64,000 nucleotides of DNA from Edaphobacter aggregans DSM 19364 (GTDB lineage Bacteria; Acidobacteriota; Terriglobia; Terriglobales; Acidobacteriaceae): assembly GCF_000745965.1 (NCBI RefSeq), contig NZ_KN050789.1:124001-188000 (forward strand), in the 5' to 3' direction. Of the stretch, positions 28,766 to 37,254 are shown one piece after another. Position numbers and translations under genes: made by a program. Positions within the stretch are counted from its first letter, which is position 1. The number at the start of each line of letters is the position of its first letter. The notes under the pieces were generated by a model. The model saw only the letters and a list, made by a program, of their open reading frames with translations, was not told where the DNA came from and searched no databases.

Positions 28766-29227
28766 TTAGAGCAGCTTGCCTTCGGAGAGATCACGGATCA
28801 GGCCGAGGTCGGCGGCCAGGAAGTCGAACTCCGTGAGGCGTTCGAGCGGCGACCAGCGCACGTCGTTGAAGATGCGATTCTCGATCGTGCTGGTAAACTC
28901 GCGCACTATGAAGAACTGCAGGTCGATGGTTCCGCCGTTGCGGTACTTGTGGCGGATGCGGGCGACGCTCTTGCCGATGGTGGCGATGATTCCCAGCTCT
29001 TCGTCCAGCTCGCGGCGCAGGGCCTCCTCGGCGCTCTCTCCGGGTTCGATCTTGCCGCCGGGAAACTCCCACTTGAGGCTCATGGGTTGATCGGCCTTGC
29101 GCTGGCAGATCAGCACCTCGGTTCCCGACCCCGTGCTGCGGAGGATGAGCGCCGCGACCACAAATCTGACCGGCCTTGGGGCGGGTGCTTCGATATGTCC
29201 TCTCAGCTTGCGAATGGGCTCCCTCAC
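28766..29227 (-). CDS. NUDIX hydrolase, MutT-like
   Basis: 153 residues. The complete Nudix box is visible, GGKIEPGESAEEALRRELDE followed by ELGI (about residues 57-80), matching GX5EX7REUXEEXGU with its metal-binding glutamates. The preceding MSLKWEFPGG is typical of MutT/8-oxo-dGTP diphosphatases, which clean oxidised nucleotides; other nucleoside-diphosphate substrates are equally possible. The gene starts 48 bp after the HAD phosphatase stop on the same strand, so the two may be co-transcribed. Confidence 0.88.
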   Translation of the reverse strand: MREPIRKLRGHIEAPAPRPVRFVVAALILRSTGSGTEVLICQRKADQPMSLKWEFPGGKIEPGESAEEALRRELDEELGIIATIGKSVARIRHKYRNGGTIDLQFFIVREFTSTIENRIFNDVRWSPLERLTEFDFLAADLGLIRDLSEGKLL

Positions 29228-29275
29228 CTGACCAGTTTAGACGCCGTTCCGCAGTTGTGTGGCCTCGACTGAGGA

Positions 29276-29998
29276 TCAGGCGGGCGTGACTGAGGCAGGA
29301 TAGTAAACAGGCCAGCTCTGCTGCGTGCTGCGCTCGAGCAGGGCAGGCGTCGGGTTCACCGCGAAGGCGCGGCGGCCGATGGCGAGCATCGCGGCGTCGT
29401 GGATGGAGTTTCCGAAGACAGCGTCGGGCGACGTGACTCCCACGCGGTTGAGCGAGGCGACCTTGCCTTCGTCAGTCGGCACATCGGCGAGGAGGTCGGT
29501 TACGATGCCGTTCTTCGCCTCGACGCGCGCGGCGAGGACGCGAGCGACCGGGATGCCGAAGCGGCGGACGCCCTCTTCGATGACCCAGACGTTGGTGGAG
29601 CTGACGGCCCAGATGTCGGTGCCGTTCGCACGGAGGTTGGCGATGAGTTCCAGCATCTCGGGGAAGATGTGGCGTTCAATCTTCTGCGCGAAGAAGTTGC
29701 GGGCGGCGCGGCGCAGCTCGTCGTCGCGGAGGCCCTGGTAGAGCTGGACCATCTCGCCGCAGATGGCGAGTTCGGAGACCTCGTTGCGGTTGTAGGCGCG
29801 ATAGCGAGCGTCGATCCAGTCGGCGGCCTCGCGGGAGATGAGGCCGGTTTCGATGGACCAGGTCATGAAGCCGGAGCCGGCGTCACCGGACCAGAGGGTT
29901 CCGTCGCAGTCGAAGACGGCGATCTTTGGATTGAGGGAGTGGACGGCGGCGTGGAACTGTTCGGTGGTGAGGGGTCGGGTGGTGAGGGTCTCGGTCAC
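29276..29998 (-). CDS. HAD-superfamily phosphatase (phosphoserine-phosphatase-like, subclass IB)
   Basis: 240 residues. HAD motif I is AVFDCDGTLWSGDAGSGF (about 28-45) with the nucleophile Asp and acid Asp; motif II Ser/Thr lies in IWAVSSTNVWVIEE; motif III/IV includes VFGNSIHDAAMLAIG near the C-terminus, where the second acidic residue of the usual GDSxxD is Asn-Ser (GNSIHD). The helical cap of subclass IB lies between motifs I and II. Serine or other phosphate monoesters are possible substrates. Nudix gene downstream; a 400-bp gap lies upstream. Confidence 0.85.
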   Translation of the reverse strand: MTETLTTRPLTTEQFHAAVHSLNPKIAVFDCDGTLWSGDAGSGFMTWSIETGLISREAADWIDARYRAYNRNEVSELAICGEMVQLYQGLRDDELRRAARNFFAQKIERHIFPEMLELIANLRANGTDIWAVSSTNVWVIEEGVRRFGIPVARVLAARVEAKNGIVTDLLADVPTDEGKVASLNRVGVTSPDAVFGNSIHDAAMLAIGRRAFAVNPTPALLERSTQQSWPVYYPASVTPA

Positions 29999-30398
29999 TG
30001 GTGTTCTACATTTCTGCGCGGTCTGCAGTCACGCGCTATGTTGAATCGAGTCAATCGTTCGCTCTCTATCTTACTCCTGTGCCGGTTCGGCGAATGGGCA
30101 GAATCCCGGTGGGTACCCCAGTACCAAAGGTATGCAAAGTATTCGAAAGAGATACTTTAGCAGGGTACTTCTGTTTTCCGGTCTGCCCGTCCGGCCCCTT
30201 CGCTGCTCCATGGGCCCGTCTGCCGCTCAGGCCTGTCTGCCGCTCAATTGTCCTACTTAAAGTTTACGAAATGCAGGCTAATTAATCGGCACATCCTGGG
30301 AAGATGGCCTGTGCTTGTAAGTTGTTGGTAAACGGTTGGTTAATCGGCGCGTGGGAGAGATCGCCGCGCCGGAGGGGCTTGACAGCGTTTTCCACAGG
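29999..30398. other. 400-bp intergenic region with short repeats
   Basis: No convincing gene; a 94-codon open frame on the plus strand (30001-30285) lacks family features. It contains a 7-bp inverted repeat AAAGTAT/ATACTTT (30136-30142 and 30152-30158), a 12-bp direct repeat GTCTGCCGCTCA (30218-30229 and 30235-30246) and TTAATCGGC twice (30282-30290 and 30340-30348). The leftward HAD promoter should lie here. The base composition is less GC-rich than the genes beside it. Confidence 0.5.
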
Positions 30399-31037
30399 CT
30401 AGATGGGGGGAAGGGCGTCCACGACGGCGATGCCTTTGGGCGGGGTGAAGGTGAAGTCGGAGTCGCGGGTGGGGACGTTCTCCTCGACCTGGGTGAAGGC
30501 GAACTCGGTGGTGGCGCCGTCGAGCTCTTCGAGCCGCATGTGCTGGATGGCTCCGGCGGGGGTGACGTCGAGAGTGAGGGTCTTGATACGCTGCTCCATG
30601 CCGACGGGCACGCCGGCGATGTGGATGCCGTGCGAGTCCTGGGTGACGGTGAGGCTGCCGAGCTCCTTCTTGAGCTGGGTGCGGCCGAGGAGGAAGCGCA
30701 GGGGGCTGCGGAGGTCGTCGAGCTGCCTGGCGGGGACGCGCTGCACCTGGTCGTCGCCGGGGGTATAGAACCAGGCGTATTTGCCGTCGAGGACGAAGAG
30801 CTTTCCGGCGGGCTGGTCGTAGCTCCAGCGCATGCGGCCGGGCTTCTTGAGCAGGAGGGTTCCGGACTCGGTGCGGTCAAGCCCCATGCCGGCGTAGTGC
30901 TCGGTGTAGCGGGCGCGGAGGGAGGAGAGGCGGTTGTAGTGGTCGTCGACCTTGCGGAGGAGCGTGTCGGCGTCCTGGGCGTGGGCGAGGGTGGGGAAGA
31001 GGAGAGCTGCGAGCAGGAGTGTGAGACCGCGCATCAT
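30399..31037 (-). CDS. LolA-family outer-membrane lipoprotein carrier protein
   Basis: 212 residues; signal peptide about 1-21 (LLLAALLFPTLAHAQ). The mature part follows LolA: DTLLRKVDDHYNRLSSLRAR, SGTLLLKKPGRMRWSYDQP with the conserved beta-strand Arg/Trp region, and KYAWFYTPGDDQVQRV. LolA ferries lipoproteins from the inner to the outer membrane across the periplasm. It is not next to lolB or ftsK, and acidobacteria often have several LolA-like proteins, so a role for a special lipoprotein or glycolipid cargo is possible. Start: two adjacent ATGs at 31037 and 31034. Confidence 0.85.
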   Translation of the reverse strand: MMRGLTLLLAALLFPTLAHAQDADTLLRKVDDHYNRLSSLRARYTEHYAGMGLDRTESGTLLLKKPGRMRWSYDQPAGKLFVLDGKYAWFYTPGDDQVQRVPARQLDDLRSPLRFLLGRTQLKKELGSLTVTQDSHGIHIAGVPVGMEQRIKTLTLDVTPAGAIQHMRLEELDGATTEFAFTQVEENVPTRDSDFTFTPPKGIAVVDALPPI

Positions 31038-31083
31038 GTCTGGATCAATGGTAGTTGGATAGCGGGCCGGGACAAAATGCAGG

Positions 31084-31141
31084 TCCCTTCGACAAGCTCA
31101 TGGCAGGCTCTTCGACTCCGTTGGGCTTCGTTCAGGATGAC
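31084..31141. repeat. Fragment of a dispersed intergenic repeat (CTTCGAC...CAGGATGAC type)
   Basis: The stretch contains CCCTTCGACAAGCTCA, CTTCGACTCCG and CTTCGTTCAGGATGAC in tandem. These words resemble short repeats scattered between genes in many bacterial genomes, usually seen as CTTCGACTTCGCTCAGGATGAC. It lies in the 396-bp gap between the divergent lolA and DUF3300 genes; the rest of the gap (to 31433) shows no gene. Repeat status cannot be proven from one copy. Confidence 0.45.
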
Positions 31142-31433
31142 AAACAATTTGGGTTTGGATGACAATTTGCCGGAGGGTAGATAGCGCTTCGCGCGATTGC
31201 CCGCTCATGTGATGAAGCTGCAGGAATGGGCATATGGCGACCATCACTCAACACAAGCCGCCTTGCACTAAGACTTCACGTTACTAATCCGCAGCTCGGT
31301 GAGTGGTTCGGTTATTTATGGCTAGCCGCTGGCGCATCCGTTTCGGGTTGCACTTCGAGCCTACACTGTCCGCAACTCGATCATTATTTGGTAGATAAGG
31401 CGAAGCACGATGTCTTTCCCGGATGGAGGGAAC
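31142..31433. other. Upstream region of the DUF3300 gene
   Basis: About 290 bp with no supported gene; it should hold the promoter of the DUF3300-DUF2950 unit. An in-frame ATG at 31410 lies at its end, but the GGAGGG site before 31434 favours the latter as start. Confidence 0.45.
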
Positions 31434-32810
31434 ATGATCAGGACTTTCGTGAAACAGCTTTTGTCAACAGTGTTATCTTTCCTACTCGTCTTCCCCGCTG
31501 TGCCATTGGAAGCTCAAGATCAGCAGTCGGCGCCAGCGGGATCCGCCGGATATGCCGGACAAGGCGCGCCCCTGTCTGCGGACGAGCTGCAACAGCTGGT
31601 GGCTCCGATTGCGCTGTACCCTGACGCCCTCGTCGCCCAGGTTCTTGGAGCCGCGACCTTTCCGGACCAGATTACCGCCGCCAGCAGTTGGCTGCAGCAG
31701 AACAAGAGCCTCACCGGCACAGCTCTCATGCAGGCCGTTGATAAGCAACCGTGGGATCCCAGCGTGAAGGCGCTGACACAGTTTCCGTCCGTTCTCGACA
31801 ACCTGGCGAAGAACCTCAGCTGGACCTCCTCGTTAGGGGAGGCGTACCACACGCAGGCCACCGAAGTGATGGCGGCGGTGCAGACGTTGCGCGCCAAAGC
31901 AAAGGCTGCCGGCAATCTGAAATCAGGCTCACAGATCACCGTGGTGGAGCAATCGCCGCAGGTGATCGTGATTCAGCCAACCAATCCGCAGGTGGTGTAC
32001 GTCCCGCAGTACAACCCCACGGTTGTCTACGGCGCTCCGGTTACGACGCCGGGCTACAGCACAGCAGATGTGGTGGCGACCAGCATCCTCGCGTTCGGAG
32101 TTGGTATCGCCGTAGGAGCCGCGATAAACAATAGCTGTTGCGGGTGGGGTTACAGCTACTGGAACTGCAATTGGCACGGCGGCGCAGTCGTCTACCGGAG
32201 CAACGTCTACTACGGAAACTCCGCATGGCACGGCGGCTACTATGGTTCCAGCGCGACCGCTTACGGTCCTTACGGTGCCGCACGGGTTGGCAACGCCTAT
32301 AATCCGTCGACCGGAACCTACGCTCGTGGCGCAGAAACCGCGACTCCTTATGGCACCCAAAGAGCGGGTCAGGCATACAACCCAAACACGGGAGCGTATG
32401 CTGCGACGCATCAAGCGTCCAACGCCTATGGCAACTACGGAAGCTCGGTTGTCTCAAAGGATGGCAACACCGCATACACCCAGCATCAAACGACTGCGCG
32501 AGGGTCCGAGGCGTCGGTACAGACTTCAGCGGGCGGCAACGCTGCTGCGGCGACCGGCGCGTACGGCAACAGCGCAGCCGCGGCTAAGACCGCCAGTGGC
32601 AACAAGTATGCGGCGGTAAACGGGAATGTCTACAAGAACACCGGAGGCGGTTGGAACCAAACCCAGGGTTCCTCCGCTCGAGGCTATGGAGCGCAACAGG
32701 GATTTAGCGGATCGGCCTTTGGCGGAGACGGTTGGCAAGCCCGGCAGTCGAGTGCACGTGGTTGGGCGAGCCGCGGTGGTGGTGGCGGCTGGGGAGGTCG
32801 CCGTCGGTGA
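31434..32810 (+). CDS. DUF3300 secreted protein with a Gly/Ser/Tyr/Asn-rich tail
   Basis: 458 residues from ATG 31434, selected for its GGAGGG ribosome site. Signal peptide about 1-28 (LSTVLSFLLVFPAVPLEAQ). The DUF3300 domain covers about 45-200: LSADELQQLVAPIALYPDAL, VDKQPWDPSVKALTQFP and VIVIQPTNPQVVYVPQYNP. A short hydrophobic segment (VVATSILAFGVGIAVGAA) follows, then a long low-complexity tail rich in Gly, Tyr, Asn, Ala and Ser, ending in Gly/Arg (RGGGGGWGGRRR). The family has no established function; it is usually paired with DUF2950, as here. The product is probably periplasmic or envelope-associated. Confidence 0.88.
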   Translation: MIRTFVKQLLSTVLSFLLVFPAVPLEAQDQQSAPAGSAGYAGQGAPLSADELQQLVAPIALYPDALVAQVLGAATFPDQITAASSWLQQNKSLTGTALMQAVDKQPWDPSVKALTQFPSVLDNLAKNLSWTSSLGEAYHTQATEVMAAVQTLRAKAKAAGNLKSGSQITVVEQSPQVIVIQPTNPQVVYVPQYNPTVVYGAPVTTPGYSTADVVATSILAFGVGIAVGAAINNSCCGWGYSYWNCNWHGGAVVYRSNVYYGNSAWHGGYYGSSATAYGPYGAARVGNAYNPSTGTYARGAETATPYGTQRAGQAYNPNTGAYAATHQASNAYGNYGSSVVSKDGNTAYTQHQTTARGSEASVQTSAGGNAAAATGAYGNSAAAAKTASGNKYAAVNGNVYKNTGGGWNQTQGSSARGYGAQQGFSGSAFGGDGWQARQSSARGWASRGGGGGWGGRRR

Positions 32811-32893
32811 AGCCAACGGTCCTGTTGTAGACGAAGTCAACGTTAGTGGGCAGTGTCGGTAAAGAGGTTGGAGACGAAATCTTGGAGGATGGA

Positions 32894-33847
32894 ATGTCGC
32901 TCAACCACCGCAGAGTTGCGTTTACGATTCGGTTGCTGCTTCTGGCGATCGTCCTTCCACTTGCTGCTTGCAAAAAATCCGAGACGCCGGAGAAACCTTC
33001 GATCAGCGTCTTTGCCTCCCCCGACAACGCGGGCAACGCGCTGCTCGCGGCGGAAAGGTCAGGCGATCAAAACGCGCTGCTGGCACTCTTCGGTCCGGAT
33101 TCGAAGCAGGTCATCTACTCCGGCGATGCCGTGGAGGACAAGAATGCCGCCGACGCATTCGTGGCTCGGTATGGAGTGATGCACCGCTGGCGCAAGCTGC
33201 CGGATGATTCGCTGGGCCTGCTTGTTGGAGCTGACAACTTCCCCTTCCCGATTCCGCTGAAGAAGAATAACGACGGGAAGTGGTTCTTCGATACGGCTGC
33301 GGGCAGGGAGGAGGTTCTGAACCGCCGTATCGGCGGCAATGAGCTGGCAATCATCGAGGTCTGTAGAGCGGTGGCGGACGCACAAGGGGAGTACTTCTCG
33401 CGACCTCGCGATGGCGAAAAGACGAAACAATTCGCGGTGAAGTTCCTCAGCGATCCGGGCAGGCAGAACGGCTTGTACTGGAAGTCGGCGGAAGGGCAGC
33501 CAGCGAGCCCGCTCGGCCCGCTGGCTGCGAACGCATCCGCCGAAGGATATCGCGCAAACCCCGAGGGAAGCCACACTACATTCCACGGCTACAACTTCCG
33601 CATGCTGACTGGCCAAACCGATAAGGCGCCGGGCGGCGCGAAGGACTACGTGGTCAACGGGAAGATGACAGGCGGATTCGCCTTCGTCGCCTATCCGGCG
33701 GAACACGGCAACTCAGGGGTGATGACCTTCATGATCAACCAGGATGGCGTGTTGCTCCAGAAGGACCTGGGGAAGAACACGACAGAAATCGCAGCCGCGA
33801 TGACCCGGTTCGATCCCGATCCCGGCTGGACTATCGTAGCGCAATGA
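32894..33847 (+). CDS. DUF2950 lipoprotein
   Basis: 317 residues from ATG 32894, with GGAGGAT eight bases upstream; an upstream in-frame start at 32846 lacks such a site. Signal peptide with lipobox LPLAAC (Cys at about 24) predicts an outer- or inner-membrane lipoprotein. DUF2950 hallmarks: FASPDNAGNALLAAERSGDQ, WFFDTAAGREEVLNRRIGGN, DAQGEYFSRPRDGE and DPGRQNGLYWKS. GFAFVAYPAEHGNSGVMTFM lies near the C-terminus. No enzymatic activity is established for the family. It follows the DUF3300 gene by about 80 bp, so the two likely act together in the envelope. Confidence 0.9.
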   Translation: MSLNHRRVAFTIRLLLLAIVLPLAACKKSETPEKPSISVFASPDNAGNALLAAERSGDQNALLALFGPDSKQVIYSGDAVEDKNAADAFVARYGVMHRWRKLPDDSLGLLVGADNFPFPIPLKKNNDGKWFFDTAAGREEVLNRRIGGNELAIIEVCRAVADAQGEYFSRPRDGEKTKQFAVKFLSDPGRQNGLYWKSAEGQPASPLGPLAANASAEGYRANPEGSHTTFHGYNFRMLTGQTDKAPGGAKDYVVNGKMTGGFAFVAYPAEHGNSGVMTFMINQDGVLLQKDLGKNTTEIAAAMTRFDPDPGWTIVAQ

Positions 33848-34034
33848 ACGGGTTTTCCGACCCCGTCAGTGATGCTGCTGCTACGCATACTGAAGCTAAC
33901 CCGAGCCGTCTTTCCGGTGAGCCCAGCAATGTCCGTGCTGGTTTGAAGTACAGCGTGATCGGCGTTTTAGAGGATCAGTAGCTGCTAGACGCTCTTGTGT
34001 AGAGCGAATGCCGCTCGGGACTCAGTGCTCGCAG

Positions 34035-34565
34035 CTATTGAATCGGCTGGGTGCAGTTGGTTCCGCCGGCGGGGTCGAAGGTGATGCGGTTGTTCTCGTC
34101 GGAGCAGAAGCCGCGGTCGCCGGATTTGCCGACGGAAGCGGGGACGGCGGTCACCTCGTAGGAGGTGTACATGTCCTGGTTGTTGACCGTCACCTTGTTG
34201 CAGTTGGTGATGGCGAAGGTGTAGCCGGCCTTGTTGCCCGTGGCGAGGTCCGGCGTGACGAGCTGCGCGGCCTGTGCCGAGGGGGCTCCGGACTTGGGAT
34301 CGCCGCCGAGCTGCGCCAGCGAGCAGGCGAAGCCGTTGCCCGGGTACATGGAGTTGTACTGGAGCTCGGCCTGCACGATGGTGCGGACCGACTGGATGGC
34401 CGAGGTCTCGTGCGCCTGCTTGGTGAGCTTGAGCATCTGCGGGACGGCAAGGGTCATGAGGATGAGCATGACCGACATGACGATGAGGAGCTCGATGAGG
34501 GTGAAGCCTTCTTCGTTCGTGCGGGTCTGCTGCTTGCGGTGCTGCTCGAGTTCTGCTGCGATCAT
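34035..34565 (-). CDS. Type IV pilin / type II secretion pseudopilin-like protein
   Basis: 176 residues. The class III signal peptide is clear: a charged leader, then EEG cut before FTLIELLIVMSVMLILMTLA (residues about 20-40), with Glu at mature position 5. The globular part has two Cys pairs (GFACSLAQLGG; ITNCNKV; GFCSDENN; GTNCTQP) that could form disulfides. No prepilin peptidase, assembly ATPase or secretin gene is nearby, so it depends on a system elsewhere. It could be a minor pilin, competence pseudopilin or T2SS pseudopilin. Confidence 0.88.
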   Translation of the reverse strand: MIAAELEQHRKQQTRTNEEGFTLIELLIVMSVMLILMTLAVPQMLKLTKQAHETSAIQSVRTIVQAELQYNSMYPGNGFACSLAQLGGDPKSGAPSAQAAQLVTPDLATGNKAGYTFAITNCNKVTVNNQDMYTSYEVTAVPASVGKSGDRGFCSDENNRITFDPAGGTNCTQPIQ

Positions 34566-34621
34566 CGTGTTTCTCTTTGGCCTCTCGTCCCTTGGGTTGA
34601 ACCTGACAATTCAAGACTGTA

Positions 34622-35938
34622 TCAGCAGGCGAGGTCTCCGCGCTCGACGTTCATCTCGCCGAGGTTACCCAAAAGTGTCAGGGCCATGGCCTCGGGGCGG
34701 AAGAGCGCGTTGGCCAGCCGCTCGACGTCCTCGGGTGTGACGGCCTCGATCTCGCGGGTGATCTCCTCGACGCCGAAGAAGCGACCGAAGTACATCTGCT
34801 GGCGGGCGAGGTTGGCCATGCGCGAGGACGAGCTCTCGAGGCCGAGGACGATGTTGCTCTTCAGCTGGTCCTTGGCGCGCTTGAGCTCAGAGTCGGAGAC
34901 CATCTGCTGCTTGAGACGGGTGAGCTCCTGCATGGTGAGCCGGATGGTCTCTTGGATCTTGTCGACGGCGACGCCGGCGTAGATGCAGAGCGAGCCGGTG
35001 TCGCGGAAGGGGCTCATCTCGGAGAAGATGGAGTAGGCCAGGCCGCGGTCCTCGCGGATGGTCTGGAAGAGGCGCGAGCTCATGCCTCCGCCGAGGATGC
35101 TATTGAGCAGGTAGATGGCGTAGCGGTCGGGGTGGGCGACGTGCGGCGCAGAGACTCCGAGGACGAGCTGCACCTGCTCGAGCGACTTCTTGCGACGCAG
35201 CGTGATGTGCGGGCGTGCGGCGGGGGGCGGGGCGGGGAAGGGGGTACTTACGCTGGGAGCGAGTTGGCCGAAGTGCTGCTCGACCTGGTCGACGAAGCTT
35301 TCGTGATCGAGATTGCCGGCGGCGGAGAAGACGATGTTGCGCGGGGTGAACTGCTCGCGGTAGAAGTCGAAGACGATCTGCTGGTTGAAGCTGGAGACGG
35401 TCTTCTTCGTCCCGAGGATGGGCCGACCAAGGGCATCGCCTTTCCAGAAGTTCTGGGTGAAGACCTCGTTGACGAGGTAGTCGGGGTTATCCTCGTCCAT
35501 CTTGATCTCCTCGAGGATGACGCCTTTCTCGCGCTCGATCTCGTCGGGGGTGAAGGTGGGGTGGAGGACGAGGTCGGTGAGGACGTCAAGGGCCGGGGTG
35601 ATGTGCTCGTCGAGGACCTTGATGTTGAAGCAGACGCTCTCCTTGCCGGTGAAGGCGTCGAGATTGCCGCCGATGGTGTCGACCTCGCGGGCGATCTGGC
35701 GGGCGGAGCGCGTGGTGGTTCCCTTGAAGACCATGTGCTCGACGAAGTGGGAGATGCCGTTGATGGCGGGTATCTCGTCGCGCGAGCCGGCGTTGATCCA
35801 GGCGCCCATGGAGACGGAGCGGTGATGCGAGATCCTCTCCGTGAGGACGACGAGGCCGTTGGTAAGGGTGGTCTTGCGGATGCTGCGGGGCGTACGGAGG
35901 GCGACGCCGATATCTTCGACTACGTTCGTGGCTGCCAT
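34622..35938 (-). CDS. M16-family zinc metallopeptidase
   Basis: 438 residues. The inverted zinc motif HxxEH is seen as GISHFVEHMVFKGT (about 61-74); the third ligand Glu lies in GVILEEIKMDED about 70 residues later. The N-terminal TTLTNGLVVLTERISHHRSV and the C-terminal half with the R/Y dyad region (DRYAIYLLNSILGGGMSSRL, EDRGLAYSIFSEMSPF) match the mitochondrial-processing-peptidase-like/PqqL-YmxG group. Such single-chain enzymes degrade peptides; the substrate here is unknown. Pseudopilin gene downstream on the same strand, rlmN divergent upstream. Confidence 0.93.
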   Translation of the reverse strand: MAATNVVEDIGVALRTPRSIRKTTLTNGLVVLTERISHHRSVSMGAWINAGSRDEIPAINGISHFVEHMVFKGTTTRSARQIAREVDTIGGNLDAFTGKESVCFNIKVLDEHITPALDVLTDLVLHPTFTPDEIEREKGVILEEIKMDEDNPDYLVNEVFTQNFWKGDALGRPILGTKKTVSSFNQQIVFDFYREQFTPRNIVFSAAGNLDHESFVDQVEQHFGQLAPSVSTPFPAPPPAARPHITLRRKKSLEQVQLVLGVSAPHVAHPDRYAIYLLNSILGGGMSSRLFQTIREDRGLAYSIFSEMSPFRDTGSLCIYAGVAVDKIQETIRLTMQELTRLKQQMVSDSELKRAKDQLKSNIVLGLESSSSRMANLARQQMYFGRFFGVEEITREIEAVTPEDVERLANALFRPEAMALTLLGNLGEMNVERGDLAC

Positions 35939-36009
35939 AGGGATATTGTTTCATAGCTGTGTGAATGGGCGTAAACTATAGAAAGATAAGGGTTGTGGTT
36001 TAAGGTTTG

Positions 36010-37254
36010 ATGTCTATCTCGAAGAAAAATCAAGTGGTTGACGGTTCCGTGGAGGATTCACAGAAGGCGCTTTTCGGCATGCTGCCGGAGGAGCTGAAGG
36101 AGCTGGTGGCGGAGCTGGGGGAGAAGGGCTACCGGGCCACGCAGATCACTGAAGCGCTGTATCGTCAGCGAGTTACGGATATTGGGGCGATGACGGCGCT
36201 GTCGGCGGCGCTTCGGGAGGAGCTTGCGCTGCGGGGGATCGCGGTGGGGATGCCGGAGATCGTCCAGACGGCGAAGTCGGTCGACGGGACGGAGCGGTAC
36301 CTGATGCGGATGGGCGATGGCGAGACCGTCGAGACGGTTTGGATGCCGGACGGCGATGGCGGTGAGCGTGGGGATGGAAGCGAGGCTTCAGCCGAGGAGG
36401 AGCAGGCCGAGGGGCTGGAGGGGAACGTCTCGGAGTTTGCGCCACGGCGTGATCTTCGCAACGTCGGCGCGCTGGAGCAGAGCGGCTACAGTCGGGCGAC
36501 GATCTGCATCTCGAGCCAGGTGGGGTGCGCGGTGAACTGCCAGTTCTGCCTGACGGCGAAGCTGGGGATCAAGCGCAATCTGACGGGCGGGGAGATCGCC
36601 GGGCAGGTGGCGGCGGTGCTGAACCGGCATGGGGTGAAGATCGGCAAGGACCGGATCAACCTGGTCTTCATGGGGATGGGCGAGCCGTTCCTGAACTACG
36701 ACGAGTTCATCCGCAGCGTAGAGATTCTGGTGAAGCACATCGGTATTCCGGAGTCGCGGATGACGGTCTCGACGAGTGGGATCGAGCCGGCGATCAGAAA
36801 ATTTGCGCAAGAGCCACTCAGGCCGAAGCTGGCGCTGAGCCTGAATGCCTCGAACGACGTGGTTCGCGAGCAGGTGATGCCGATCACGAGGAAGTGGAAG
36901 ATCGGGCAGCTCCTCGACGCAGTGAGGACGCTGCCGCTGGGCAAGCGCGAGTGGGTGACCTTCGAGTACGTTCTGCTGGGCGGGGTGAACGACCAGCCGG
37001 AGCACGCGCGCGAGGTCCTGGACCTGCTGCGAGGGATGAAGGCGAAGGTGAACCTGATCGTGTGGAATCCGGGGCCGGGAATCGACTACACGCAGCCGAA
37101 GCCGGAGGACGTGGCGGTCTTCCAGAAGATGCTGATCGAGGGCGGGATGCCTGCGTATATCCGGCGGCCAAGGGGCCGGGATATCTATGCGGCCTGCGGG
37201 CAGCTCAAGCGGACGGTGAGCGAGGAGCAGGGGCAGCTGGTGACGATCGGATGA
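36010..37254 (+). CDS. rlmN: Dual-specificity RNA methyltransferase RlmN with an acidic insertion
   Basis: 414 residues from ATG 36010 (a TTG three bases earlier is possible). Radical-SAM enzyme that methylates C2 of A2503 in 23S rRNA and A37 of some tRNAs. Seen: the [4Fe-4S] motif CAVNCQFC, the methyl-carrying Cys region RATICISSQVGC, NLVFMGMGEPFLNY and the C-terminal catalytic Cys in AACGQLKR. Between VETVWMPDGD and SRATICISSQ, where E. coli RlmN has only a few residues, about 45 extra residues occur, rich in Glu, Gly and Asp. The stop overlaps the ATG of the next gene as ATGA. Confidence 0.93.
   Translation: MSISKKNQVVDGSVEDSQKALFGMLPEELKELVAELGEKGYRATQITEALYRQRVTDIGAMTALSAALREELALRGIAVGMPEIVQTAKSVDGTERYLMRMGDGETVETVWMPDGDGGERGDGSEASAEEEQAEGLEGNVSEFAPRRDLRNVGALEQSGYSRATICISSQVGCAVNCQFCLTAKLGIKRNLTGGEIAGQVAAVLNRHGVKIGKDRINLVFMGMGEPFLNYDEFIRSVEILVKHIGIPESRMTVSTSGIEPAIRKFAQEPLRPKLALSLNASNDVVREQVMPITRKWKIGQLLDAVRTLPLGKREWVTFEYVLLGGVNDQPEHAREVLDLLRGMKAKVNLIVWNPGPGIDYTQPKPEDVAVFQKMLIEGGMPAYIRRPRGRDIYAACGQLKRTVSEEQGQLVTIG

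Noticed and set aside
30001-30285. 94-codon plus-strand frame in the HAD/lolA gap
   Set aside because: No family features, no ribosome site, Cys/Pro-rich odd composition.
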